DNA of 64,000 bases from positions 496,001-560,000 of the forward strand of contig NZ_JALNPR010000001.1 of NCBI RefSeq assembly GCF_023541015.1. The letters are read 5' to 3'. This DNA comes from Marivivens donghaensis (GTDB lineage: Bacteria > Pseudomonadota > Alphaproteobacteria > Rhodobacterales > Rhodobacteraceae). Shown here in pieces: positions 55,606-63,820 of this stretch. The notes beneath the pieces are model-generated. The model saw nothing but the letters and a program-made list of their open reading frames with translations. It searched no databases and was not told the DNA's origin. Positions within the stretch are counted from its first letter, which is position 1; every line of letters starts with the position of its first letter. Position numbers and translations under genes: made by a program.

Positions 55606-55735
55606 ATTGATCAAATACGCCTCAATCCCCAAGTTTTAGTAAATAACGCGGTCTGAATGGCGCGAGTTGCCTTGCCCAAAGGGGGCGGAACGCGCTATTT
55701 GGAGGGGAATTGAGAACAAGAGTTGAGGGCAGAAA

Positions 55736-56995
55736 ATGCGCCGTGTCGTCGTAACCGGATTGGGCCTTGTCACACCGTTGGCGGATGGGGTTGAAGAAAC
55801 CTGGACTCGTCTGTTGGACGGACAGTCTGGCGCTGGCCGTATTACGGGCTTTGATCCCGAAGGACTGGGCACCACCTACGCCTGCGAAGTCAAACGCGGC
55901 GACGGCTCTGATGCGACCTTTAACGCTGACAAATACATGGAACCCAAAGAGCAGCGTAAGGTCGATGACTTTATCCTCTTTGGCTACGCTGCCGCGCTTC
56001 AAGCGGTCGAGGATTCGGGCTGGAAACCTGAGGCTGATGCCGACAAAGAACGCACTGGCGTTCTCATCGGCTCTGGCATCGGTGGTCTGAAATCCATCGC
56101 CGACACCGCCGTGATGATCGAAGAAAAAGGCCCGCGTCGCGTGTCGCCGTTCTTTATCCCCGGTGCGCTGATCAACCTGATCTCAGGTCAGGTGTCGATC
56201 AAATACGGCTTTAAGGGTCCGAACCACTCTGTCGTGACTGCATGTTCCACGGGCGCTCACGCCATTGGTGACGCGGCTCGCTTGATCAAATACGGCGCGG
56301 CTGACGTGATGGTTGCTGGTGGCGCTGAGGCTGCGATCTGCAAAATCGGTATCGCTGGGTTCAACGCCTGTAAGGCGCTGTCGACCAAACGTGCGGATGA
56401 ACCGACCAAAGCATCCCGCCCTTATGACGCGGACCGCGATGGTTTCGTAATGGGCGAGGGCGCAGGTATCGTCGTTCTCGAAGAATACGAACACGCCAAA
56501 GCACGCGGCGCGAAAATCTATGCCGAGGTGCTGGGCTACGGCATGTCGGGTGACGCGTATCACATCACCGCTCCGTCCGAGGATGGCGAAGGCGCTGGCC
56601 GTTGTATGGCTGCCGCTCTCAAGGACGCAGGTCTGGAACCGTCGGCGATTGACTACATCAACGCACACGGCACCTCGACCATGGCGGACACCATCGAACT
56701 GGGCGCGGTCGAACGTATGCTCGGCGATCACGCTGGCAACGTCACCATGTCCTCGACCAAGTCGATGACGGGTCACCTCTTGGGTGCTGCTGGCGCGATT
56801 GAGGCGATCTTTTCGATCCTTGCGATCCGCGATCAGGTCGCACCGCCGACGATCAACCTTGATAACCCTGCTGTAGAGACCCCTGTTGACCTCGCGCCGA
56901 ACAAGAAAGTCGAGCGTAAGATTGACGTGGCTCTGTCGAACTCCTTCGGCTTTGGCGGCACCAACGCGAGCGTGATCTTCGGGAAAATCAGCTAA
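55736..56995 (+). CDS. fabF: 3-oxoacyl-ACP synthase II
   Basis: The 419-residue condensing enzyme elongates acyl-ACP with malonyl-ACP. The Cys-His-His triad is visible in TACSTGAHAIG, NAHGTSTM and SMTGHLLGAAGA, and NSFGFGGTNAS ends the protein. The start MRRVVVTGLGLVTPL is standard. The last base of its stop codon is the first base of the mltG start, so the two genes are translationally coupled. Confidence 0.97.
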   Translation: MRRVVVTGLGLVTPLADGVEETWTRLLDGQSGAGRITGFDPEGLGTTYACEVKRGDGSDATFNADKYMEPKEQRKVDDFILFGYAAALQAVEDSGWKPEADADKERTGVLIGSGIGGLKSIADTAVMIEEKGPRRVSPFFIPGALINLISGQVSIKYGFKGPNHSVVTACSTGAHAIGDAARLIKYGAADVMVAGGAEAAICKIGIAGFNACKALSTKRADEPTKASRPYDADRDGFVMGEGAGIVVLEEYEHAKARGAKIYAEVLGYGMSGDAYHITAPSEDGEGAGRCMAAALKDAGLEPSAIDYINAHGTSTMADTIELGAVERMLGDHAGNVTMSSTKSMTGHLLGAAGAIEAIFSILAIRDQVAPPTINLDNPAVETPVDLAPNKKVERKIDVALSNSFGFGGTNASVIFGKIS

Positions 56996-58149
56996 TGTGG
57001 CGTAACATCGCGTCCAACGCGCTGTCGTTCCTGATTGTTCTGCTGTTTGTTCTGGGGGGCATCGTCCTCTGGGGCAAATCGCAGTATCGCGCTGAAGGCC
57101 CTCTGGAGCAGGCGATCTGCCTTGAGGTGCCGAGCGGGACGAACTTCCGTCGCGTTGCGGACAATCTGGATCAGCAGGGCGCGATCTCGTCCAAGATGAT
57201 TTTCAACATGGGCGTGGATTACACAGGTGCGGGCAGCCAGCTGAAGGCGGGCAGCTTTATCGTGCCAGCAGCGGCCTCGATGGAATCGATCATCGATATC
57301 ATCACCCGCGGCGGGCAGAGCACCTGTGGCACCGAAATCCTCTACCGTATCGGCGTGAACGCAGCGACCGTAGAGGTCCGCCAGATGGACCCCGAAACCG
57401 CCCGTTACGATGAGGTCGCGGATTTCGAACTCGGCTCTGACGTGCCAGAGATTTACACCACCGTGGCGGGCCAAAACGACACCCGTTTCCGTATCGCCAT
57501 CGCCGAAGGTGTGACCAGCTGGCAGATCATGACCAGCCTTAATGCCATTGATACGCTCGACGGTGATGTGGATGTGATCCCAGCAGAGGGCTCTTTGTCG
57601 CCCGACAGCTATGAATTCACCAAGGGCGCAAGCGTTGCCGACATCCTGTCCCGTATGGAGGCCGCACAGGCGACCATCCTCGCGCAGGCATGGGAAAACC
57701 GCGCAGATAACCTGCCATTCGACACCCCCGAAGAGGCGCTGACCCTTGCCTCTATCGTGGAAAAGGAAACTGGCATCGCGTCGGAACGTCCGCTGGTGGC
57801 TTCGGTCTTTATCAACCGTCTGGAACAGGGCATGCGCCTGCAAACGGACCCGACCGTCATCTATGGCATCACCAAGGGCCAAGGCACCTTGGGCCGTGGT
57901 CTGCGCCAGAGCGAACTACAGCGCGAAACGCCCTATAACACCTATGTTATCAACGGCCTCCCGCCGACCCCAATTGCCAACCCCGGCAAGGCCAGCATCG
58001 AGGCGGTCCTGAACCCTGAACAGAGCGACTACATCTTCTTTGTCGCGAAAACGCTGAACCCTGCGGACGGTCACGTCTTTGCGGCCACTCTGAACGAGCA
58101 TAACCGCAACGTTGCCGCTTACCGCGAATTGGAGCGCGCAGCGAATTGA
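56995..58149 (+). CDS. mltG: Endolytic peptidoglycan transglycosylase MltG
   Basis: The 384-residue protein has an N-terminal membrane helix (FLIVLLFVLGGIVLWG), LysM-like and linker regions, and the YceG catalytic domain. The catalytic glutamate is in ASIVEKETG, followed by ERPLVASVFINRL and LQTDPTVIYG. MltG cleaves nascent glycan strands and sets their length. Pairing with fabF is common in proteobacteria. It is the last chromosomal housekeeping gene before the GTA cluster. Confidence 0.95.
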   Translation: MWRNIASNALSFLIVLLFVLGGIVLWGKSQYRAEGPLEQAICLEVPSGTNFRRVADNLDQQGAISSKMIFNMGVDYTGAGSQLKAGSFIVPAAASMESIIDIITRGGQSTCGTEILYRIGVNAATVEVRQMDPETARYDEVADFELGSDVPEIYTTVAGQNDTRFRIAIAEGVTSWQIMTSLNAIDTLDGDVDVIPAEGSLSPDSYEFTKGASVADILSRMEAAQATILAQAWENRADNLPFDTPEEALTLASIVEKETGIASERPLVASVFINRLEQGMRLQTDPTVIYGITKGQGTLGRGLRQSELQRETPYNTYVINGLPPTPIANPGKASIEAVLNPEQSDYIFFVAKTLNPADGHVFAATLNEHNRNVAAYRELERAAN

Positions 58150-58150
58150 T

Positions 58151-58178
58151 GCGAACGGTCGGTTAACCGGTCCTTCGC
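58151..58178. promoter_or_regulatory. 28-base imperfect palindrome between mltG and the GTA cluster
   Basis: Outer arms GCGAA and TTCGC and a perfect inner CGGTTAACCG are symmetric about the same centre; 22 of 28 positions match their reverse complement. It lies 105 bases before the GTA g1 start and could be an operator. GTTAAC is also the half-site type bound by CtrA in alphaproteobacteria. No such binding has been shown here. Confidence 0.4.
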
Positions 58179-58215
58179 ACCCTTCGGGTAAAGTCATCAC
58201 AGGCTAGAAGACGCA

Positions 58216-58240
58216 GGGCGGTCCTTTTGGGCCGCCCTTT
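58216..58240 (+). terminator. Terminator of fabF-mltG
   Basis: GGGCGGTCC pairs with GGGCCGCCC (one T-G pair) around TTTT, followed by a short TTTGTCGTTT run. It separates the housekeeping operon from the GTA genes. Confidence 0.75.
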
Positions 58241-58282
58241 GTCGTTTCTCGATCTGGCGGGGCAACCGATAGGGAACAACCA

Positions 58283-58612
58283 ATGATAAATCGGGACCAA
58301 CAACAGGCAGACCAAAAGCGATCACGCCTCTCAGAGGTGAGCGAGGTCTACGACAGCACCTTGAAACTGCTGCATGAATTGATCGCAGAGGCAGAGGTCG
58401 GCAACACCGACGCGCCGAAAAAGGCCACCGCACAGCTTGCTGTTTTGCAAGAGATGTTCGTGCGGGTCCGCAAAGCCGAAGAGGCATTCCACGACAAATA
58501 CAAAGAGGGTCCAGAGAATGGAGAAATCGACTTTGACGCCGTGCGGGTGTCGCTCGGGTGCAGACTTGATCGCATCAGGAACGCCCACAGAGCAGACGGA
58601 GTTTCTGAATAA
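58283..58612 (+). CDS. GTA g1: small terminase-like protein
   Basis: The 109-residue helical protein matches the first gene of the Rhodobacter capsulatus GTA cluster, described as the small terminase subunit. It carries SRLSEVSEVYDSTLKLLHELIA and a charged coiled segment (RVRKAEEAFHDKYKEGPENG). It helps select DNA for packaging with the large subunit. The start MINRDQQQAD follows a modest GGGAACAACC. Its 3' end overlaps the large terminase gene by 95 bases. Confidence 0.85.
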   Translation: MINRDQQQADQKRSRLSEVSEVYDSTLKLLHELIAEAEVGNTDAPKKATAQLAVLQEMFVRVRKAEEAFHDKYKEGPENGEIDFDAVRVSLGCRLDRIRNAHRADGVSE

Positions 58613-59891
58613 ACTCACACAGGCAGAGCTTCGCGCTCTGCCCTTTTTGTTCGACTTCTGGGCCTTGGACCATCAGGTGCCGCCATCAGGCGATTGGCGC
58701 ACTTGGGTGATCCTTGGCGGGCGGGGGGCTGGCAAAACGCGGGCAGGGGCCGAATGGGTGAGGTCCCAAATCGAAGGCTCGCGCCCGATGGACAAAGGCC
58801 GCGCCGCCCGTGTCGCCATCGTCGGAGAGACTTACGATCAGGCCCGCGAGGTGATGATCTTTGGCGACAGCGGGATCATGGCCTGTTCGCCCCCCGACCG
58901 TCGCCCCACATGGATCGCAGGTCGCAAGATGCTGCAATGGCCCAACGGTGCCATCGCGCAGGTCTTTTCCGCCTTTGACCCAGAGAGCCTGCGTGGACCC
59001 CAGTTCGATGCCGTTTGGGCGGATGAGGTCGCGAAATGGAAAAAGGGGCAGGAAACATGGGACATGATCCAGTTTGGCCTGCGTCTGGGCGATGATCCAC
59101 GGGCATGTGTGACGACCACGCCGCGCAATGCGTCAGTGCTGCGGGGCATACTCGACCGCGATAGCACGGTCGTCACCCACGCGCCGACCTCTGCCAACCG
59201 TGCGAACCTCGCCGCTGGGTTTTTGGACGAGGTGCAGCGCCGCTATGCGGGCACTCGGCTTGGTCGACAGGAATTGGACGGCGTGCTCTTGGCTGATGCC
59301 GAAGGGGCGCTCTGGACCTCGCAGATGCTCGAAACCTCGCGGGTGGATCGTATTCCGCAGTGCGAACGCGTTGTCGTCGCCGTCGATCCGCCTGTCACGG
59401 GGCATAAGGGGTCAGACGACTGCGGGATCATCGTGGCCGGCGTTGTCACCGATGGCCCGCCGCAAAACTGGCGTGCCTATGTGATTGAGGACGCGACCGT
59501 CTCTGCAGCGTCACCGTCGCAATGGGCGCAGGCGGCGGTAGATGCGCTCCACCGTCATGGGGCCGACCGTATGGTGGCCGAGGTGAACCAAGGCGGCGCT
59601 CTGGTCGAAGAGGTCGTTCGCCAGATCGACCCTCTTGTCCCGTATCGCCCCGTTCGTGCGTCAAAGGGCAAGGTTGCCCGCGCTGAACCCGTGGCTGCCC
59701 TCTACGAACAGGGGCGGGTGCATCATGGGCGTGCCTTGGGGGCGCTAGAGGATCAGATGTGCCTGATGACCGCCAATGGGTTTCAGGGGCAGGGCTCTCC
59801 TGATCGAGTCGACGCCCTCGTTTGGGCGCTCTTTGATCTGATGATTGCCCCCGCCGCAACATGGCAAGCCCCCCGTGTGCGTCACCTTTGA
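58518..59891 (+). CDS. terL: GTA g2: large terminase subunit (packaging ATPase/nuclease)
   Basis: The 457-residue motor protein packages DNA into the GTA head. The Walker A motif is GGRGAGKTRAGAEW (near residue 67), Walker B-like acid residues are in FDAVWADEVAKW, and the nuclease domain begins at VVVAVDPPVTGHKGSDDCG. The ATG inside g1 is chosen because it follows AGAGGGTCCAGAGA and gives a family-like N terminus; the frame also extends upstream without a good start. The gene looks intact and is of normal length, in contrast to the capsid gene. Confidence 0.93.
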   Translation: MEKSTLTPCGCRSGADLIASGTPTEQTEFLNKLTQAELRALPFLFDFWALDHQVPPSGDWRTWVILGGRGAGKTRAGAEWVRSQIEGSRPMDKGRAARVAIVGETYDQAREVMIFGDSGIMACSPPDRRPTWIAGRKMLQWPNGAIAQVFSAFDPESLRGPQFDAVWADEVAKWKKGQETWDMIQFGLRLGDDPRACVTTTPRNASVLRGILDRDSTVVTHAPTSANRANLAAGFLDEVQRRYAGTRLGRQELDGVLLADAEGALWTSQMLETSRVDRIPQCERVVVAVDPPVTGHKGSDDCGIIVAGVVTDGPPQNWRAYVIEDATVSAASPSQWAQAAVDALHRHGADRMVAEVNQGGALVEEVVRQIDPLVPYRPVRASKGKVARAEPVAALYEQGRVHHGRALGALEDQMCLMTANGFQGQGSPDRVDALVWALFDLMIAPAATWQAPRVRHL

Positions 59892-59996
59892 CGCCCTGTT
59901 GCGCCCCCCTGCGCACGCTGCGTTGGGGGGATGTGAACACCTTTCCTGCATATTGGCTCCAACGACGCAATTGGGGCTGAAACGAAGGAGCGATGG

Positions 59997-61175
59997 ATGT
60001 TTGACTTTCTAAAGCGTGGCACGGCGCAGGACGCCCCTGTTGAGGCCAAAGCCTCGGCCACGGGCAAGGTGCTGGCGATGGGCGCTGGCCGCGCTGTCTG
60101 GTCCGCCCGCGATACGGTGACGCTGACCAAATCGGGCTTTACCCGCAATCCTGTGGGGTTTCGTGCGGTGCGCATGATCGCAGAGGCTGCCGCCGCGCTG
60201 CCCTTGATCCTGCAAGACCGCGACCGCCGCTATGACGCGCATCCTGTTGCTGACCTCCTCGCCCGTCCGAACGCAGCCCAAGGCCGCGCTGAACTGCTCG
60301 AGGCGGTCTATGGCTACCTCCTCCTATCGGGCGACGCGTATCTAGAGGCCGTGGGCGATGGCAGCCTCCCCGTGGAACTCCACGCCCTGCGCCCCGAACG
60401 TATGTCCATCGTCCAAGGCGCGGACGGCTGGCCCATCGGCTACGACTACACCGTCGCGGGCAAGAAACACCGTTTCACCGTGGGCGAGGGTGCAAGCCCG
60501 ATCTGCCATATCAAATCCTTCCACCCGCAAAACGACCACTACGGGTTTTCCCCGCTCGAGGCCGCGGCCTCTGCCATCGACGTGCATAACGCGGCGTCGA
60601 ACTGGTCAAAGGCGCTCCTTGATAATGCGGCGCGTCCGTCTGGCGCGATTGTCTACAAAGGGGCGGACGGTCAGGGCAGCCTCAGCAGTGACCAATACGA
60701 CCGCCTCTTGCACGAGATGGAAACCATGCACCAAGGCGCGCGAAATGCAGGCCGTCCGATGTTGCTAGAGGGTGGGCTGGACTGGAAACCGATGGGCTTT
60801 AGCCCCTCGGATATGGAGTTCCAGAAAACCAAAGAGGCCGCCGCCCGCGAGATCGCGATTGCCTTTGGCGTGCCGCCGATGCTGCTCGGTATCCCTGGTG
60901 ACGCGACCTACGCCAATTACCAAGAGGCCAACCGCGCGTTTTATCGCCTGACCGTCCTACCGCTCGCCACCCGCGTGACCTCTGTCATTGCCGATTGGCT
61001 GTCGGATTTTACGGGCGAACGGATCGACCTGCGCCCCGACCTCGACCAGATCCCCGCACTCGCCACCGAACGCGAGGCCGCATGGCGGCGTGTGGGCGAT
61101 GCAACCTTTCTGACGGCGGCGGAAAAACGGGCGCTCTTGGGCCTGCCCGCGATTGAGGTCGGCGATGCAGGATAA
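59997..61175 (+). CDS. GTA g3: portal protein, HK97 family
   Basis: The 392-residue portal forms the ring through which DNA enters the head. It starts MFDFLKRGTAQDA, with SGFTRNPVGFRAVRMIAEAAAALPL and ISHIKSF-type segments (here ICHIKSFHPQNDHYG). The lower part carries GVPPMLLGIPGDATYANYQEANRAFYR, the hallmark of HK97-like portals. AAGGAG lies six bases before the ATG; another ATG four bases upstream is out of frame. The gene overlaps g3.5 by 11 bases. Length and content are intact. Confidence 0.95.
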   Translation: MFDFLKRGTAQDAPVEAKASATGKVLAMGAGRAVWSARDTVTLTKSGFTRNPVGFRAVRMIAEAAAALPLILQDRDRRYDAHPVADLLARPNAAQGRAELLEAVYGYLLLSGDAYLEAVGDGSLPVELHALRPERMSIVQGADGWPIGYDYTVAGKKHRFTVGEGASPICHIKSFHPQNDHYGFSPLEAAASAIDVHNAASNWSKALLDNAARPSGAIVYKGADGQGSLSSDQYDRLLHEMETMHQGARNAGRPMLLEGGLDWKPMGFSPSDMEFQKTKEAAAREIAIAFGVPPMLLGIPGDATYANYQEANRAFYRLTVLPLATRVTSVIADWLSDFTGERIDLRPDLDQIPALATEREAAWRRVGDATFLTAAEKRALLGLPAIEVGDAG

Positions 61176-61353
61176 CATCGTGCCGCTCCCCAATCGCTCC
61201 GCCCCCGTGAACGACTTTTGGTTCGCTCAACTCGAAGCCCGCCTGAGCCGAATTGAGGCCATAGTGGCCAAAGTCGAAGGCCTCTTGTGGCTGGTTATCG
61301 CGTCCTTCGCGCTGATCTCTGGGCTGGAACTCATCCGCATTGTGACAGGATAG
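61165..61353 (+). CDS. GTA g3.5: small single-pass membrane protein
   Basis: The 62-residue protein (MQDNIVPLPNRSAPVNDFWF) has an amphipathic helix (LEARLSRIEAIVAKVEG) and a C-terminal hydrophobic helix (LLWLVIASFALISGLELIRI). It corresponds in place and type to orfg3.5 of the Rhodobacter GTA, whose role is not settled. The ATG is preferred over a TTG 12 bases upstream. It ends in TAG two bases before g4. Confidence 0.8.
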   Translation: MQDNIVPLPNRSAPVNDFWFAQLEARLSRIEAIVAKVEGLLWLVIASFALISGLELIRIVTG

Positions 61354-61354
61354 A

Positions 61355-61888
61355 ATGATGGAATTAGAACATAAATTCAGCCGTTTATCGGGTGATATTG
61401 CGCTAAAAGATGGCCATATCATCGAAGGCTACGCATCCCTCTTTGATGCTGTCGATCAGGGCAACGATGTGGTCGCCCGTGGCGCCTATGCTGCGTCGCT
61501 GGCGAAACGGTCGGGCGTGAAAATGCTCTGGCAACATGACCCCGCGCAGCCCATCGGCATCTGGGACGAAATCCGGGAGGACGACCGTGGCCTCTGGGTC
61601 AAAGGCCGCATCCTCACCGATGTCGAAAAGGGCCGCGAGGCGGCTGCGCTGATCGCAGCGGGCGCCATTGACGGGCTTTCCATCGGCTATCGCACGGTGA
61701 AATCCACGAAAACCAACCACGGCCAGCGCCTCTTGACCGAGGTGGAGCTGTGGGAAGTGTCGCTCGTCACCTTTCCGATGCTGCCCGAGGCGCGCGTTGC
61801 TGGTAAATCCGACGATGCGCTGACCACTGATCTTCGCGATCTGGCCGATGCGTTTCGGCAGGCGAGAGCCGCGCTGATCCCCGACTAA
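61355..61888 (+). CDS. GTA g4: prohead protease, HK97 family
   Basis: The 177-residue serine protease processes the capsid during head maturation. GYASLFDAVDQGNDVVARGAY opens the domain, MLWQHD supplies the catalytic histidine, and AIDGLSIGYR holds the serine of the U35 family; VELWEVSLVTFPM follows. Two adjacent ATGs (61355 and 61358) could start it. It is intact and lies 24 bases before the capsid gene. Confidence 0.93.
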   Translation: MMELEHKFSRLSGDIALKDGHIIEGYASLFDAVDQGNDVVARGAYAASLAKRSGVKMLWQHDPAQPIGIWDEIREDDRGLWVKGRILTDVEKGREAAALIAAGAIDGLSIGYRTVKSTKTNHGQRLLTEVELWEVSLVTFPMLPEARVAGKSDDALTTDLRDLADAFRQARAALIPD

Positions 61889-61912
61889 CCGACCCATCCG
61901 AGAGGACCGAAA

Positions 61913-63094
61913 ATGACCAAACCCGAGGCCACTCCTCGGGCCGGAGAAGACATGTCTCCGGTCCAAGACCTGAAATCGGCGATCACCGATTTCGTAAGCG
62001 AATTCAAACAGTTTTCTAACGGCGTTCACGCCAAACTTCAGCAGCAGGAAGACCGCATGACCAAATATGACCGTAAATCCCTGATGGCGTCGCGCCCCGC
62101 GCTTTCGGGCGCTGAGATGATCGAGGCCCCGCACCAAAAAGCCTTTGCCGCCTACCTCCGTTCGGGCGAGGATGAGGGCCTTCGTGACTTGCCGCTTGAA
62201 GGCAAGGCGATGTCGACCGCCGTGGCGGCAGACGGTGGCTACCTCGTTGATCCGCAGACCTCTGACACGATCAAATCGGCGCTCACCGCGACCGCATCAA
62301 TCCGCGCAATTGCCAACATCGTGACCGTTGAATCGACCTCTTATGACGTGCTGATCGACCACACAGAGATGGGCTCTGGCTGGGCGAATGAGGCCGCGAA
62401 CCTGTCCGAGACGGCCACCCCGCAGATCGACCGCATCACCATTCCCGTCAACGAACTCTCGGCCATGCCGAAGATTTCTCAACGACTCCTCGACGACAGC
62501 GCCTTTGACATCGAAGGCTGGCTCGCAGGCCGTATTGCCGACAAATTCGCCCGTTCTGAGGCGTCCGCGTTCGTGAACGGTGACGGCGTGGACAAGCCCA
62601 AGGGTTTCCTCGACTACCCGACCGTGGACGAGATGATCTGGACCTGGGGCAACATCGGTTACGTGGTCACGGGCACCGCTGGCGCGATTGATGACGGCGA
62701 TCCGATCATCGAACTGGTCTATGCGCTGGGTGCTGAATACCGCGCCAACGCGACCTTTGTGATGAACTCCAAAACCGCGGGCACCGTCCGCAAACTCAAA
62801 GACGCCGACGGTCGTTTCCTCTAGTCCGATGGCCTGAGCCAAGGCGAACCCGCGCGTCTCATGGGTTATCCTGTGCTCATCGCTGAGGACATGCCAGATG
62901 TGGCGGCGGACGCAATGGCGATTGCCTTTGGTGACTTTGCCAACGGCTACACCATCGCCGAACGCCCTGACGTGCGCGTGCTGCGCGATCCGTTCTCTGC
63001 GAAACCGCATGTTCTGTTCTACGCGACCAAACGTGTGGGCGGCGCGGTGAGCGACTTTAACGCGATCAAACTGCTGAAATTCGGCACCGCCTAA
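61913..63094 (+). pseudogene. GTA g5: major capsid protein interrupted by in-frame TAG
   Basis: A strong AGAGGA site precedes MTKPEATPRAG. The frame encodes an HK97-fold capsid: a scaffold-like N terminus (FVSEFKQFSNGVHAKLQQQE), the ALSGAEMIEAPHQKAFAAYL start of the mature region and LPELSAMP-like NELSAMPKISQRLLDD. At codon 304 (62822-62824) the frame reads TAG. Without any shift it continues for 90 more codons (LSQGEPARLMGYPVLIAEDM to DFNAIKLLKFGTA), the conserved C-terminal part of GTA capsids. In relatives as I remember them a tryptophan follows GRFL, so TGG to TAG is the likely change. A 303-residue product would lack the end of the HK97 fold and should not assemble. Confidence 0.85.
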
Positions 63095-63108
63095 GCGGGC
63101 TGATCCAC

Positions 63109-63197
63109 GGGCGGCGGAGGCCGCCCCACGGTCCGCGCGGGGCAACTGACCCCGCTAGCATGTCCCCGCCCGAGAAGGGCCAGTGACCGCGCGGACC
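63109..63197. other. Structured region between capsid and connector genes
   Basis: Three elements follow the capsid frame: a GGGCGGC-GGAG-GCCGCCC hairpin (63109-63126), a perfect 11-base inverted repeat GGTCCGCGCGG/CCGCGCGGACC (63130-63140 and 63187-63197), and an alternative GCGGGG-CAACTGA-CCCCGC hairpin (63137-63155) sharing bases with its left arm. No T tract follows. It may tune expression between the abundant capsid and the low-copy connector genes. Confidence 0.5.
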
Positions 63198-63226
63198 TCA
63201 ACCGACCGGAATTTCGGAGAGATGTG

Positions 63227-63820
63227 ATGATGTTAGTCGAACAGACCACGGCGCCCCTCGCGGCGCTTCCGGTCGCTGAATTCAAAGACCATTTGCGACT
63301 GGGGTCGGGCTTTGCCGACGATGGTTTGCAAGACGGCGTGCTGGTCGCGGCGCTCCGTGCGGCCCTTGCCGCGATTGAGGCCCGCACAGGGAAAATCCTG
63401 ATCCAGCGCGACTTTAGCTGGACGGTTTATCGCTGGCGGTCGACCTCTGACGCGGTGCTCCCTGTGGGGCCTGTCTCTGCCGTCACATCGCTGACCTTGA
63501 TCGACCGTCTGGGGGCTGAAACGCCCGTGTCGCAGTCGTCGTGGGTGCTGGTCGCTGACCTCCATCGTCCGCGCCTCGTGGCGCTGGGTCTGGCCTTGCC
63601 TATGATCGCAACGGGCGGCTCTGCGCGGATGAATTTCGTGGCAGGCTATGGCCCGAACTGGTCCGACATCCCCGATGACCTGGCCCAAGCCGTCCTCATG
63701 CTCGCTGCCCACTTCTACGACTTCCGCCACGGCGAAACCGCTGGTCGTGACCTGATGCCGCCGATGGTGGCCTCGCTCGTGGAACGCTATCGCACCCTGC
63801 GGTTGGGAGGCATGGAATGA
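63227..63820 (+). CDS. GTA g6: head-tail connector protein
   Basis: The 197-residue protein matches the phage connector family (phiE125 gp8/HK97 gp6 type). VAEFKDHLRL near the start is the usual helix, ALRAALAAIEARTGK follows, and VTSLTLIDRLGAE and LAQAVLMLAAHFYDFRHGE mark the beta and helical parts. It forms a ring below the portal. The start is after GGAGAGATGTG; a GTG three bases upstream or an ATG three bases downstream are possible. The stop overlaps the next start (ATGA). Confidence 0.88.
   Translation: MMLVEQTTAPLAALPVAEFKDHLRLGSGFADDGLQDGVLVAALRAALAAIEARTGKILIQRDFSWTVYRWRSTSDAVLPVGPVSAVTSLTLIDRLGAETPVSQSSWVLVADLHRPRLVALGLALPMIATGGSARMNFVAGYGPNWSDIPDDLAQAVLMLAAHFYDFRHGETAGRDLMPPMVASLVERYRTLRLGGME

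Noticed and set aside
62861-63094. A separate small gene after the capsid TAG
   Set aside because: It is in the same frame as the capsid and encodes the conserved end of GTA capsid proteins; the internal ATG is a conserved methionine (RLMGYP).
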